NCBI RefSeq assembly: GCF_030915465.1 | Contig: NZ_CP133267.1 | Location: 124,001 to 188,000 of the forward strand | Direction: 5' to 3' | From: Neobacillus sp. PS3-34 | Lineage (GTDB): Bacteria; Bacillota; Bacilli; Bacillales; Cytobacillaceae | Length of the DNA stretch: 64,000 nucleotides | Shown here: in pieces, positions 48,030 through 57,859 of the stretch | Layout: each line of letters begins with the position of its first letter | Position numbering within the stretch: position 1 is the stretch's first letter | The notes under the pieces: generated by a model | The model's input: the letters and a program-made list of their open reading frames with translations, nothing else | Databases searched by the model: none | What the model was told of the DNA's origin: nothing | Position numbers and translations under genes: made by a program

Positions 48030-49219
48030 TTATACTTCTTTAGGCACATACACTTTTCCCAATTGCTTCACCGAGAAGAAACTCACAATAATGATGAACG
48101 AGAACAGCAAGAATATATTATAGACACCGATTTTTGAAATCAGCAGCCCAGTTATAAGGCAGAGGATATTTTAATAACGGATGCCAGAATAGTCCTAAGG
48201 CCAGAGACTCTGCCGATATATTCCTTCGTTGAATTTAATTGAATGAGCGTTTGAGTGACGACCAGATGTGACATCGTGAACAGCCCGAGCAAAAAAACAA
48301 GGACAGATGCTGGTATTTCGAATCTATTTAGATGCAAAAGGAGCGAAGTAACTGCCATACCTGCCATGGTCAGAATCAACACATTTTGCCGGTATTTTTT
48401 TAAAAAGAACGTAATGAGCAAGCCCGCCACTATTCCCCCGCCCGCAAATGAGACCTCGAATAAGGAGTATAGGACGCTCCCGCCTTTAAACTTTTCGGCG
48501 AGTGGTAACAGGATCGTCGTGGTCATCTGAATGCTGATGCTATTTAATATCGATAAAAAAAGCAAATACTTCATCCCGCTTTTCACGTCAATGAATCTCC
48601 AGCCGGAAACGAGCTCTGAGAAGTATTGTATCCTCCCTTGCTTCGGCTTCTTCTCATTCAGCACTTTTACAAAAAGATATAAAAGACCCGCTGTTAAAAA
48701 TGTTAATGAATTAGCAAAAAAGCTTGCGAATAAGGACAATTTTATTAAAAATACCCCTGAAACTGCTGTCCCTGCGATCAACGCTCCTTCGTTAAAGGAA
48801 GACGATTTAGAAATTACAAACGGAATATCTCTGTCAGAAAATGATTCTTTAATAAACGATTGCTCAGAAGGCTTGTAAATGGTGTAACAAACCGCCAACA
48901 TAAACTGCAACAGGTAAAAAAGCGTTGTCGATTCAATTTTTAAAAATATAAGGACAGACATGCCGAAAACAATGCAAAAACGCAGGAGGTCTGTGGTCAC
49001 CACTAACCGTTTTGAATTGTGATGGTCTACATATACCGAAACAAATGGTGTTAAAAGAATACTCGGCAAATAATAAACTGCGATCATCAAGCCGATCGAT
49101 AGCGCTTCACCGGTCAAATGATAGATATACCACATAATCGCAATCTGTTGAATACCATCCCCGAAATTGCTGATCATCGATCCAAGGAAATACAATGCTT
49201 TATTTCTCATAAATCCCAC
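48030..49219 (-). pseudogene. MFS transporter, frameshifted near 48159
   Basis: An MFS carrier of 397 codons when one base is added near 48158-48160. Eleven hydrophobic segments lie before the break (NFGDGIQQIAIMWYIYHLTG at the start; the intracellular YVDHHNSKRLVV loop). The frame is lost after VIKISSA; adding a G (TCTGGCCTTA) gives SSGLITGLLISKIGVYNIFL and a proper C-terminus ending GKVYVPKEV. The group includes macrolide and drug efflux pumps of the MefA type. Cargo unknown. Confidence 0.85.
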
Positions 49220-49360
49220 TCTCCCCCTTCCTATTTTATAACGGTTACACCATTAGTAAAATTGTATTTTTTTATATACCAAGTTAAGAAAAACTTATCA
49301 CGGAATGATTTTCCCTTTCCCGGCGAAGTATAAGAACAAATTAACGGAAGGTGTGAGCAT

Positions 49361-50464
49361 ATGCGGAAAGTTTTTATACAATTAATCGTACTTATGACGT
49401 TTGCCGTCCATTTATCCTCCCCCAGTTTCGCGGCAAGCAATGACCCCTTTATGAAGGAGCCTGTCCGCGGAATTTATGTTAAAGCCTCGAATACAAAAGG
49501 GCCACGTTTTAATCAATTGCTTACTTTGGTGCAAAAAACAGATTTAAATGCAATGGTGATTGATATTAAGGATGATAATGGAAATCTCACCTTTCTTCCA
49601 TCAAAAAATTCACCTTACTACTCAATCGGCAAGCCCTACATTGCCGAGCCCCGGAAGCTGATTGAAACATTACAAAACAATCATATCTACCCGATAGCTC
49701 GAATTGTTGTTTTTAAAGATACTGTTAAGGCGGCAAAAAATCCGGACTGGTCATTCAAGACCTCAAAGGGCGTATGGAAAAACGCAAGAGGTGATTCCTT
49801 TACGAATCCCTTTTTAAAGGAAGTGTGGGATTATAATATCGGGATGGCGATTGAAGCAGCGAATCTCGGCTTCAAGGAAATCCAATTCGACTATGTCAGA
49901 TTCCCGGAAAAATTTGAAACCTTTGAAAAAAATCTCAATTATCAACGGAAGTCCATTGGCCAATTAAGCCCAAATAATGAAAGGATTAGGGTTGCGGCTG
50001 TTTCGCGATTCGTCCATTACGCTCATCAAAAATTAATACCATACCATGTTAAAATGTCTGTTGACACATTTGGGAATGCCACGGTGATTCCGGAGGCCCG
50101 CGGAATCGGTCAGAATTTTTCCGAAATAGCCCAGAATGTGGATGTTATTTCCGCGATGATTTACCCTAGCCATTGGAATGGCATCTTTGGCATCAAAAAA
50201 CCCGATTTACAGCCATACCAGCTAGTTAAACAATATACGAAGGTGGAAAAAAGTCGATTAACCCAATTACCTAATCCCCCTGTTTCCCGCCCATGGCTTC
50301 AGGATTTTACCGCTACTTGGCTCGGCGCAGGCAACTTTAAAACCTATGGCAAAAAAGAAATTGAAGACCAAGTAAGTGCGCTCCATTCAGAAGGAATCGA
50401 TGGGTTTTTATTATGGAGTGGAACCAATACCTATACAGCGAATGTCGACTATTCTCCTTACTAA
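49361..50464 (+). CDS. secreted putative glycoside hydrolase (DUF4015 family)
   Basis: A 367-residue exported protein with a signal peptide (VFIQLIVLMTFAVHLSSPSFA then A-S). It matches the DUF4015 group of TIM-barrel glycoside-hydrolase-like proteins: VRGIYVKASNTKGPRFNQLL, AMVIDIKDDNG, YPIARIVVFKD, GFKEIQFDYVRFPE, and a final SEGIDGFLLWSGTNTY. The conserved Asp pairs in DIKDDNG and FDYVRFP suggest a catalytic site. It should act on cell-surface or external glycans. The polysaccharide is unknown. A terminator (AAAGGACAAC/GTTGTCCTTTTT, 50463-50489) overlaps the stop. Confidence 0.88.
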   Translation: MRKVFIQLIVLMTFAVHLSSPSFAASNDPFMKEPVRGIYVKASNTKGPRFNQLLTLVQKTDLNAMVIDIKDDNGNLTFLPSKNSPYYSIGKPYIAEPRKLIETLQNNHIYPIARIVVFKDTVKAAKNPDWSFKTSKGVWKNARGDSFTNPFLKEVWDYNIGMAIEAANLGFKEIQFDYVRFPEKFETFEKNLNYQRKSIGQLSPNNERIRVAAVSRFVHYAHQKLIPYHVKMSVDTFGNATVIPEARGIGQNFSEIAQNVDVISAMIYPSHWNGIFGIKKPDLQPYQLVKQYTKVEKSRLTQLPNPPVSRPWLQDFTATWLGAGNFKTYGKKEIEDQVSALHSEGIDGFLLWSGTNTYTANVDYSPY

Positions 50465-50489
50465 AGGACAACTGCCGGTTGTCCTTTTT
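50463..50489 (+). terminator. intrinsic terminator after the DUF4015 gene
   Basis: AAAGGACAAC-TGCCG-GTTGTCCTTTTT. Confidence 0.85.
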
Positions 50490-50584
50490 CTATTTTTTAA
50501 AAATAAAAAGGTTTATGAATATCGTTAGCGAATTCTTAATATTGTTACTATTATCCTAAATTTGTTGGAAAGGCAGTGAAACAA

Positions 50585-52168
50585 ATGGAGACAGTTCAAA
50601 CTGTTGATACATTTTTACAAGATCTTAATGACCAAATGCAAAAGCTATTAAAGGATGTTACCGTCGCAAGCTGGATGGCACAGACTACCGGCGATCCTGA
50701 ATGGGCAGAAAAGCTCAGCGAAGCAGATACAAAATTTAACCTTATGTTTTCTCAAAAAGATACATACGAAAAAACGCTGGAATTTTTAAAGGATGAGTCT
50801 TTAACAGAGGTTCAAAAACGTCAGTTAGAATTATTCCTTAACAGCATGAAGGAAAATCAATTGCCTGAGGAAGTCCTTGCTGATTTATCGAAGCGCTCTT
50901 CCGAATTGAATCTATTATTCAACACCTTCGCTCCCGAAGTGAATGGCAAAAAATATTCCGCTAACGAAATACGTGACATATTGATTAATAGTGACGACCA
51001 GGAACTGCGTAAGAATATTTGGCATGCAAGCAAGGATGTAGGAAAAGTGGTCGAGAAAGGCTTACTGGAACTCGTGAAAAAGCGCAATGAGGCTGCCAAG
51101 CTGCTAGGATACGATAACCACCATCAAATGGCTTTCTCCCTGCAGGAATTGGATCGCGAAGAAGTATTCTCGATTTTCCAAAATCTGTTGGACCAGTCAA
51201 AAGAAACGTACAGCACAATGAAACAGGAGCTTGATGAGCGCTTAGCCAAGAAATTTGGCATCGAGGCTTCCGAGATTCGACCATGGCATTATGTAGATCC
51301 ATTCTTCCAGGAGGCACCTCCTTCTGAGACAACCAATCTAGATCCTTTTTACAAAGGAAAGGATATTGTCGGAATCACGACTGAAACCTTCCAGGCCATG
51401 GGTATTGAAGTATCTGACCTATATGAAAAGAGCGACCTGTACCCACGTGAAAAGAAAAACCCAACTGCTTTCTGTACGGATATCGACCGGGAAGGAGACG
51501 TCCGTGTCCTTTGTAATTTAACAGAAAGTGCTTACTGGATGGAAACGAATTTGCACGAATTCGGCCATGCTGCATATTTTAAATATCTAGATTCCACGCT
51601 GCCATTCAGCCTTCGTACCTGCAGCCATACCCTGACGACTGAAGCGATTGCGATGCTATTTGGCAAAATGGGCAAGGACCCGCGCTGGCTGAAGAATTTC
51701 CTGAAGGTCGATGAAGAAACGGTGAACGAATTAACGCCGGAATTACAGAAATACCAACAGCTGCAAATGCTGATCTCTGCACGCTGGATCATCACCTTTG
51801 TATTTTTCGAAAAAGAATTATACGAAAATCCTGATCAGGATCTTAATAAACTGTGGTGGAAAACCGTGCAGGAAATCCAGCTGGTCACCCCTCCGGATTC
51901 AACCGACAACCCTGACTGGGCTGCGAAAATCCACTTTACGCTTGCACCGGTTTATTATCAAAACTACCTACTTGGTGAACTGACAGCAGCACAGCTTCAG
52001 CGATACATTGAGGAATCGATCTCCCCTGACTTCTTTACGAAGGAAGCCGGAGAAATGCTCGTCAACTCCTACTTCAAACCAGCCGCGCTATACAGCTGGA
52101 ACGAAAAAATCAAACTTGTTACCGGAGAAAAACTCAACCCAGCCTATTTTGTAGAGCTATACTGCTAA
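50585..52168 (+). CDS. M3/M2-like zinc metallopeptidase
   Basis: A 527-residue peptidase. I use the ATG at 50585 because GGAAAGG fits it better than the GTG at 50576. The zinc motif HEFGH is at about residues 324-328 (TNLHEFGHAAYFKYL), and a further Glu in SHTLTTEAIAMLFG is the third ligand candidate. The protein is otherwise mostly helical, as in oligopeptidase F and peptidyl-dipeptidase families. No signal peptide, so it should act on cytosolic peptides. Single gene. Confidence 0.88.
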   Translation: METVQTVDTFLQDLNDQMQKLLKDVTVASWMAQTTGDPEWAEKLSEADTKFNLMFSQKDTYEKTLEFLKDESLTEVQKRQLELFLNSMKENQLPEEVLADLSKRSSELNLLFNTFAPEVNGKKYSANEIRDILINSDDQELRKNIWHASKDVGKVVEKGLLELVKKRNEAAKLLGYDNHHQMAFSLQELDREEVFSIFQNLLDQSKETYSTMKQELDERLAKKFGIEASEIRPWHYVDPFFQEAPPSETTNLDPFYKGKDIVGITTETFQAMGIEVSDLYEKSDLYPREKKNPTAFCTDIDREGDVRVLCNLTESAYWMETNLHEFGHAAYFKYLDSTLPFSLRTCSHTLTTEAIAMLFGKMGKDPRWLKNFLKVDEETVNELTPELQKYQQLQMLISARWIITFVFFEKELYENPDQDLNKLWWKTVQEIQLVTPPDSTDNPDWAAKIHFTLAPVYYQNYLLGELTAAQLQRYIEESISPDFFTKEAGEMLVNSYFKPAALYSWNEKIKLVTGEKLNPAYFVELYC

Positions 52169-52174
52169 ACATCC

Positions 52175-52208
52175 GTGCCTGTCCCCTGCTTAATTGGGTG
52201 ACAGGCAC
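52175..52208. repeat. GTGACAGGCACC palindrome, diverged copy
   Basis: GTGCCTGTC and GACAGGCAC as outer arms with a diverged inner part (CCCTGCTTAATTGGGT). It begins 6 bases after the peptidase stop. Confidence 0.75.
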
Positions 52209-52229
52209 CTTACATTTTTTGATTTGATA

Positions 52230-52264
52230 AAGCATTGGCTGACCCGTTCAGCCAATGCTTTTTT
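52230..52264 (+). terminator. intrinsic terminator after the peptidase
   Basis: AAGCATTGGCTGA-ACCCGTT type loop-TCAGCCAATGCTTTTTT, following the diverged palindrome. Confidence 0.88.
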
Positions 52265-52337
52265 CTTTCTCTGGACTGACATAATATTTCGCAAACCGTC
52301 CATACTAAAGCCTGATAACACAAAAGGAGGAGTCACC

Positions 52338-52472
52338 TTGACAAATAAAAACGACAATCGCGAACGCAAAAACAAGTATCCAAACAAACAGAACCAGGAT
52401 AGTGAATTTGCCAAAGAAACAAATATTAGAAGCAATATTACACAACAGGATTTGAAGAATAAAAATCAATAA
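52338..52472 (+). CDS. small hydrophilic protein, 44 residues
   Basis: TTG start at 52338 with AAAGGAGGAGTCACC upstream. The product begins MTNKNDNRERKNKYPNKQ and is nearly all Asn, Lys, Gln, Asp and Glu, with no hydrophobic segment. A terminator follows directly. The same length and composition class as the gene at 22229, but the sequences do not match. A spore-associated small protein is possible, without proof. Confidence 0.6.
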   Translation: MTNKNDNRERKNKYPNKQNQDSEFAKETNIRSNITQQDLKNKNQ

Positions 52473-52490
52473 AATTTACAGCAGAACAAA

Positions 52491-52527
52491 TACTCCTCCC
52501 AAACTCGTTTGGGGGAGTATTTTTTTG
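52491..52527 (+). terminator. intrinsic terminator of the small gene
   Basis: ACTCCTCCCAAAC-TC-GTTTGGGGGAGT followed by ATTTTTTT. Confidence 0.88.
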
Positions 52528-52585
52528 GTAAAAGGCCAGGCTAACCTGAATATAATAAGTGGATTATGAGAAGAGAGGTGAGTTT

Positions 52586-54627
52586 ATGAAGCCTATAACC
52601 TTTCCATTAATCCTTTCAGGACCTATGATTCGAAGAGCCGCCCCCCATCAGGTCTTCATTTGGATTGCAACTAGCAGACCATCTGAAATCCACGCTTCAT
52701 TGTATACTATTGAATCGCCTTTAGAAACTTCTGCCCTTCCAATTCATAGTGAAAAAGAGACGGTCAGGCTGGGAAAGCAGCTGTTTGTCCATTTAATTAA
52801 AATTACTCCCCATAGTGGAATCTTTCCAACAGACACACTCCTAGGCTACAATCTTCATTTTAAAACCGATACAGCACAGCATGATTTAGAAAGCCTTGGC
52901 TTATTGACCCCTGACCATCCCCAATCCATCGTATATGCCAATCTAAAATATCCCTCTTTTTTTATAAAAAGCTCAAGCCAAAATTGCCAGATTCTTTATG
53001 GATCATGCAGAAAGCTTCATGGTGAAGGGGATGACGCACTTGCAATTGCCGACATCCAGCTTGAAAAAGAATATGCTAATTTAGAAATGCGCCCCTCTTC
53101 CCTATTCCTGATGGGTGACCAAATTTACGCAGATGATGTCGCGGATCCGATTATTGGCGTGATTTCAGCCCTTGGCCAAGAGCTGATTGGCAAAAAAGAG
53201 CCCCTTGAAAAAATTGAACCTAAGCTTCGTAATGAACCTCTCAAAACGGCTATTAATCAAATAAATGGGCGGCAGTTTATTATGGAAAATCTTTGCCAAT
53301 TCACTTCGTCTCAGGCACAAAACCATTTAATGGAGTTCGGCGAATTTGCTGTCATGTATTTATTATCCTGGGGTCCACAGTTATGGGAAACCGCACAAAG
53401 TCATGAGCTTTTTTATCCCTTTGAGGAAGCAGACCTTCATTTCGCATTTTCCAATGAGGCGAAGCATATTAACCAGCACAAAGCAGAAAGAAAGCAGCTT
53501 ATAAACCGTTTTAAACATCAACAGGAAAACTTAATTTCTTTTCAGCAATCTATTTATCGGATTAGAAGATTATTAGCGAACATCCCTTCTTATATGATTT
53601 TCGATGATCATGACCTAACGGATGACTGGAACATCTCTTCAGTGTGGGAAAAAAGCGTTTCAAATTCACCTCTAGGAAGGCATGTGATCGCGAACGGCCT
53701 CACCGCTTACTGGGCATTCCAGGGATGGGGCAACGAGCCTGATAGCTTTGATAGCTCCTTCATTTCTTTGATCGAATCCTATTTGACAATTTTCAATAAC
53801 ACAGCCTTACACGAAAAATGGGTTCAAACCCTTTGGAACTTCCATTCCTGGCATTACGTTGCTCCAACACATCCCCATGCCGTGTTTCTTGATACCCGTA
53901 CATTAAGGGAATTTGAAGTAGGCCAATCCCTGTAAAATTCGGAAAAGTAATCGAGGAAACTAGTAGCTGTCCGAAGCTTTTAAGCAGGGAGGGCTGGGAA
54001 ATGGTTTATGGAAAGCTTGCTAAAAGCGGCTGGAATCCTGAAACCCCCTTGATCATCATCTCTGCAGCACCTGTTTACGGAATGGGCCTAATTGAATCCT
54101 TCCTGCACGATTATGTCTATCCGCTAAAAGTATTGGGGATTGAGGTGCAAAATTCACTCGACTTTGAAGCGTGGAAATATAATGGAAAAGGCTTCACCGA
54201 GCTTCTCAGCCAAATTGCCAGCTGGAATCCGAGCAAGTGCATTATTTTATCAGGGGATGTCCATTCAGCATCTGCCGTGGAAGCGACTATTTCATTCCCC
54301 GATGCCAGGAGTTTAGCCGTCTCCCAATTTACAAGCTCTCCATTCAAAAATATGAGCTTTATCGGCGTGTGGGGCTTCCTTATGAAATTAGCAATAAGCT
54401 TTAACTCCGCCAAAAGGCGAAAAGAAATTCACCGCTATTGCGATGCTGACTTTAATATTATCCAGGGAGAGGAAGAATCAGACCCTTCTTTCTATTTATG
54501 GAGTGATAGGCTTCAATACCAGCTCATCGGCAAAAATTCAATTATCGAGCTGGGGAACAATATTGGTTTACTTGCATTTGAAGGAACAGACCTGCGCAAC
54601 AAATTTATTAGAAACCAAACAGGCTGA
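52586..54627 (+). pseudogene. PhoD-like alkaline phosphatase, frameshifted near 53922
   Basis: A protein of 680 residues when one base is added at the GGCC at 53921-53924. The ATG at 52586 follows GAGAGGTG. The N-terminal beta domain (APHQVFIWIATSRPSEIHAS) is followed by the metallophosphatase domain: ILYGSCRKLHGEG, LFLMGDQIYADDV, YMIFDDHDLTDDWN and SWHYVAPTHPHAVFLDTRT. After REFEVG the frame changes to PIPVKFGKVIEE and continues with LIIISAAPVYG and SGDVHSASAVEA. Metal ligands Asp, His and Asn are all present. No signal peptide is seen, so its place in the cell is not clear. Confidence 0.87.
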
Positions 54628-54650
54628 CCACAAGAGGCCAGCCTGTTTTT
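54618..54650 (+). terminator. intrinsic terminator after the phosphatase
   Basis: AACAGGCTG and CAGCCTGTT with an 11-base loop, followed by TTTT; it overlaps the stop codon. Confidence 0.75.
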
Positions 54651-54817
54651 AATGAAATTTGACTAGCATTACGCCGCTATCAATGGCCAGTACGGTCGAT
54701 TCACAAGCCGTTGTTTCCCTGACAAGCTGAATAAATTCAGTTAACTCCGACTTATGCGATACTACGTTGATGTTCTATTAATCTCTCGAGAGGAAGAACC
54801 TGTCTTCCGCACAAAAA

Positions 54818-54841
54818 AACGACATACCCCAGTATGCCGTT
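54818..54841 (-). terminator. terminator of the amino-acid ABC operon
   Basis: AACG-A-CATAC/GTATG-C-CGTT with seven T on the minus strand, 8 bases after the ATPase stop. The DNA from 54651 to 54817 holds no gene I can support. Confidence 0.7.
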
Positions 54842-54848
54842 CCACCTT

Positions 54849-55594
54849 TTATCGTGCTTCTATTTTATTCAAAAATTGCAATGTTCTTGCGTTTCGTGTG
54901 TTTCCGAACACTTCATCTGGTGTGCCCCGTTCCGCCACGACTCCCTGATCCATAAAGATCACCTGGTCCGCTGCATCGCGGGCAAACTGCATTTCGTGGG
55001 TGACGATGACCATTGTCATCCCTTCTTCAGATAAATCCTTCATAACCCTTAACACTTCGCCAACCAGCTCGGGATCGAGCGCCGAGGTTGGCTCATCAAA
55101 TAATAACACGGCTGGTTCCATCGCCATCGCACGCGCTATTCCAATACGCTGCTGCTGCCCGCCGGAAAGCTGGTGTGGATACATATCTGCCCGATCCTTC
55201 AATCCTACTTTATCGAGCAGATCTAGAGCATTTTTTCGCGCCTCTTCCTTTGATTTACCCAGAACTACCGTAGGCCCTCCATAATGTTCTGCAATGCAGT
55301 CAAATGAGGGAACAGATTATAGCTTTGAAACACCATGCCGGTTTGTTTTCGTAACGAAGAAATATCCGAGGTCTTTAATTTTTTCCCAGCAGAAAAATCA
55401 ATGTTCGTATCACCAATCATTATCGATCCGCCATCCGGAATCTCCAACAGGTTTAAACATCTTAATAGTGTTGTTTTCCCTGAGCCTGATGGTCCGATGA
55501 TAACCGCTGTCTTCCCTTTTTCTATCGACAAATCGATTCCTTTAAGAACTTCGAGTTCGCCAAAGCGTTTTTGCAATTTATTAATCGTAATCAT
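54849..55594 (-). pseudogene. polar amino-acid ABC transporter ATPase, frameshifted near 55275
   Basis: A 248-residue ATPase when one base is added at the GGGCC at 55273-55277. Walker A is GPSGSGKTTLLR, the Q-loop is [11 protein letters not shown], the signature is [14 protein letters not shown], Walker B is [12 protein letters not shown], and the switch His is in [11 protein letters not shown]. The break falls in the helical domain at LQNIMEG, where the family has EGP (restored [12 protein letters not shown]). It energises import with the permease at 55608 and binding protein at 56306. Confidence 0.92.
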
Positions 55595-55607
55595 GATCGG
55601 CCCTCCA

Positions 55608-56290
55608 TTATTTCGCTACACTGCGATCATAACGATCCTCAAGCTTATTCTGTAAAAATGAAAGCACTGTGCTGAAGATTAAATATATTGCGGCAACTTC
55701 TATATAGAGCCACAGCGGTTCATACGTAACAGATGCGATTTGCTGGCCTTTTTGAAACAATTCCGTCACCGTAATGGTTGCGGCAAGTGAGGTATCCTTC
55801 ACAAGGCTGATAAATGAATTCCCCAGCGGCGGAAGTGAGACCCGTACCGCCTGTGGCAAAATAATTCTCCTCATTGCCTGTGCTTTTGTCATGCTTATTG
55901 AATAAGCGGCTTCCCACTGCCCTTTTGGTATGGAAAGAATGGCTGCCCGGATGATTTCCGAGCTGTAAGCCCCTTTATTCAAGGTAAAGGCAATAACAGC
56001 TGCCGGGAACGGATTCAAGGTGATCCCGATACTAGGAAACCCGTAGAATAGAATAAAAATCTGAACCAATAGCGGAGTCCCGCGGAAAATCCACACATAG
56101 AATTTTGCCAGCGCCACTAGCGGGCGATTCCCTGAGAGACGGGCAATCGCAGTGAAGAATGCCAGAATAAGCCCAAGGACAAACGTAATCAATGTTAAGG
56201 GGATTGTATAGTACAATCCCGCCTTTAAAATAGGAAAAAGGAATCGCTAAGGATTCCTATTATTCGTTGAGCTCTATCATCTGCAAACAT
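55608..56290 (-). pseudogene. amino-acid ABC transporter permease, frameshifted near 56237
   Basis: A 227-residue permease when one base is added in the AAAAA run at 56235-56239 (plus strand). The true start is the ATG at 56290 after AAAGGAATTGAAGAGAT (MFADDRAQRIIGILSDSF); after the repair it continues PILKAGLYYTIPLTLITFVLG. The family motif is EAAYSISMTKAQAMRRIILPQA (in part), the ATPase-binding loop. Five membrane helices. A GGAATC/GATTCC hairpin with T5 lies over the break. Confidence 0.88.
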
Positions 56291-56305
56291 ATCTCTTCAA
56301 TTCCT

Positions 56306-57090
56306 TTACTTAGAAACGTCAGTACCAAACCATTTTTTAGAAATCTTAAGGTAAGTGCCATCTGCTTTCATATCAGCAAGTGCTTTGTTAATTTCATTTA
56401 CAAGCTCTTTGCTGCCTTTGCGGAAAAGGAATGCATTTTCTGTGGCATTTGGTTCTGAGTATACAGTTTTGATCTTAAGCTCTGGACGCTGTTTTTTCAA
56501 ATCAAGGTAAGATAAGCTATCATTGATTGTTGCGTCAATGCGGCTGAAGTCAGCAAATCGATTGCTTGGTTAAATCCTTCAACAACTGTATTCGTTGCGC
56601 CATGATCTTCTGCAATTTTACGGTAGTTGCTATCTAAAGACTGCCCCACTTTTTTACCTTTTAAATCATCAAGGGTTTTAATGTCAGTGTTATCATCTCT
56701 TGTAATTAAAACAGCTTTAGAAGCAATATAAGAGTCAGACATATCATATTTTTTCAATCGATCAGGGCGGATTGCCACTTCGTTTGCAACCATGTCATAA
56801 CGCTTGGCATCAAGCGCTGCAATCATGCCATCCCATTTTGTTTCAACGAACTTTGGCTTGATTTTCAAACGCTTGAATACTTCTTCAGTAATTTCAATGT
56901 CAAAACCAGTTAATTTTCCGGCTTTATCATGGAATGTGAACGGTGCATAAGTTCCTTCGGTTCCAATGGTGACTTCGCCTTTATCCTTAACCTGCTCCAA
57001 CAGATTTTTAGATTTGTTAGTTGTTGACCCGCAAGCTGCTAACGAAAGCAACAAAACAGCAGTTAAAATAAGAGCCGCTATTTTTTTCAT
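56306..57090 (-). pseudogene. amino-acid ABC transporter substrate-binding lipoprotein, frameshifted near 56543
   Basis: A 261-residue binding protein when one base is added near 56542-56544. The signal peptide ends LLSLAACG (lipid-acceptor Cys). The domain has GEVTIGTEGTYAPFTFHDK, GKLTGFDIEITEEVFKRL and LDDLKGKKVGQSLDSNY, all marks of the polar amino-acid (SBP_bac_3) family. After AIDLLTS the frame must change to give GRIDATINDSLSYLDLKKQ. It starts the operon with the permease and ATPase. Cystine, histidine or glutamine are all possible ligands. Confidence 0.92.
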
Positions 57091-57116
57091 TTTTAAATAC
57101 CCCCAGTAAGTTTATC

Positions 57117-57161
57117 GGATTAATCGTTCTTTAGATTAATCCAGAATAGATCAGATGTCAA
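57117..57161 (-). promoter_or_regulatory. promoter with overlapping palindromic operator for the ABC operon
   Basis: On the minus strand TTGACA (57161-57156) and, 17 bases later, a weak -10 box TAATCT (57138-57133), followed by the binding-protein gene. A perfect inverted repeat GGATTAATC-N8-GATTAATCC (57142-57117) covers the -10 box and the start region, as a repressor site would. Confidence 0.6.
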
Positions 57162-57307
57162 TAAAGAAGTTTGATTTCAAAATAATAGATTTATTTTTCC
57201 CTAAAACACTGGAAATATTGTAACTGCTTAACAAAATGTTTTTAATAGTGATACGTATCACCACACGGTCCTTCCTTCCCTTTTAAAATAAAAATGGAGG
57301 TGAGTTT

Positions 57308-57569
57308 ATGGAAACGAATTGGTCCATTTCTCTTGAGCATGGGGATTATGAAGACAACGTGGAATTAGTCATCATGAGAGGCCATTGAGGCAGTTGAGAA
57401 AACGGCAAAAGGCTTTTATGTTAACGTAGTCACTCCTGATGGCTTTGGAAATCCTTCTGAATATTTAACTGACACTTTAAATTTAATCTTCGGAAATAAA
57501 ATTGAAACCAAGTTTATCAATCAATGCGGCTGCGGAGGGTATGTGCTGAGGGTATGGAAAAACAAATGA
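57308..57569 (+). pseudogene. hypothetical protein with a CGCGG motif, frameshifted near 57381
   Basis: ATG at 57308 follows ATGGAGGTGAGTTT. The first codons read METNWSISLEHGDYEDNVEL, then the frame is lost at GAGAGGCC (57380-57383). Two added bases (or one removed) give AIEAVEKTAKGFYVNVVTPD and a C-terminus FINQCGCGGYVLRVWKN, 87 residues in all. The Cys-Gly-Cys-Gly-Gly could bind a metal. No known family is recognised. Its stop overlaps the start of the next gene by four bases. Confidence 0.6.
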
Positions 57570-57829
57570 GTGATCTTTCCTTTATTAAAAATTATCGAAA
57601 CCGTCAAGTTATTTTAAACTATTACATGGATGAGGATTTATTGTGGAAGAGAGATGGATTCAACTTCAACTCCATTTCGATTGATGAGGCTTTTATTCTT
57701 TTTTTAAAAAATGATGGTGAAATCTCCATTTCCATAAAGGAATATCCAACATTTATTCAACCTTCTGATTTTCAAAACTACTTCATCCTCCTGAATGATA
57801 CAAATCGGTTGGAAATTTATTTTCCATAA
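57566..57829 (+). CDS. hypothetical protein, 87 residues
   Basis: Starts MSDLSFIKNYRNRQVILNYY at an ATG that overlaps the preceding stop (ATGA), so it is translationally coupled to it. The product is acidic and rich in aromatic residues, with alternating strands (FILFLKNDGEISISIKEY). No membrane segment or known motif. The pair forms a two-gene unit closed by the terminator at 57831. Confidence 0.6.
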   Translation: MSDLSFIKNYRNRQVILNYYMDEDLLWKRDGFNFNSISIDEAFILFLKNDGEISISIKEYPTFIQPSDFQNYFILLNDTNRLEIYFP

Positions 57830-57830
57830 T

Positions 57831-57856
57831 AAAAAGCCTTCCTGCGAAGGCTTTTT
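57831..57856 (+). terminator. intrinsic terminator between convergent genes
   Basis: AAAAAGCCTT-CCTGCG-AAGGCTTTTT. Confidence 0.88.
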
Positions 57857-57859
57857 AAC

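Noticed and set aside
54651..54780. Possible C-terminal gene remnant on the minus strand (INVVSHKSELTEFIQL and on)
   Set aside because: The frame has no start codon with a ribosome site and begins right after a stop; I cannot link it to a family.
56230..56262. Terminator between binding-protein and permease genes as a separate feature
   Set aside because: The hairpin lies inside the permease coding region after frame repair, so it may be chance; noted in the permease entry instead.
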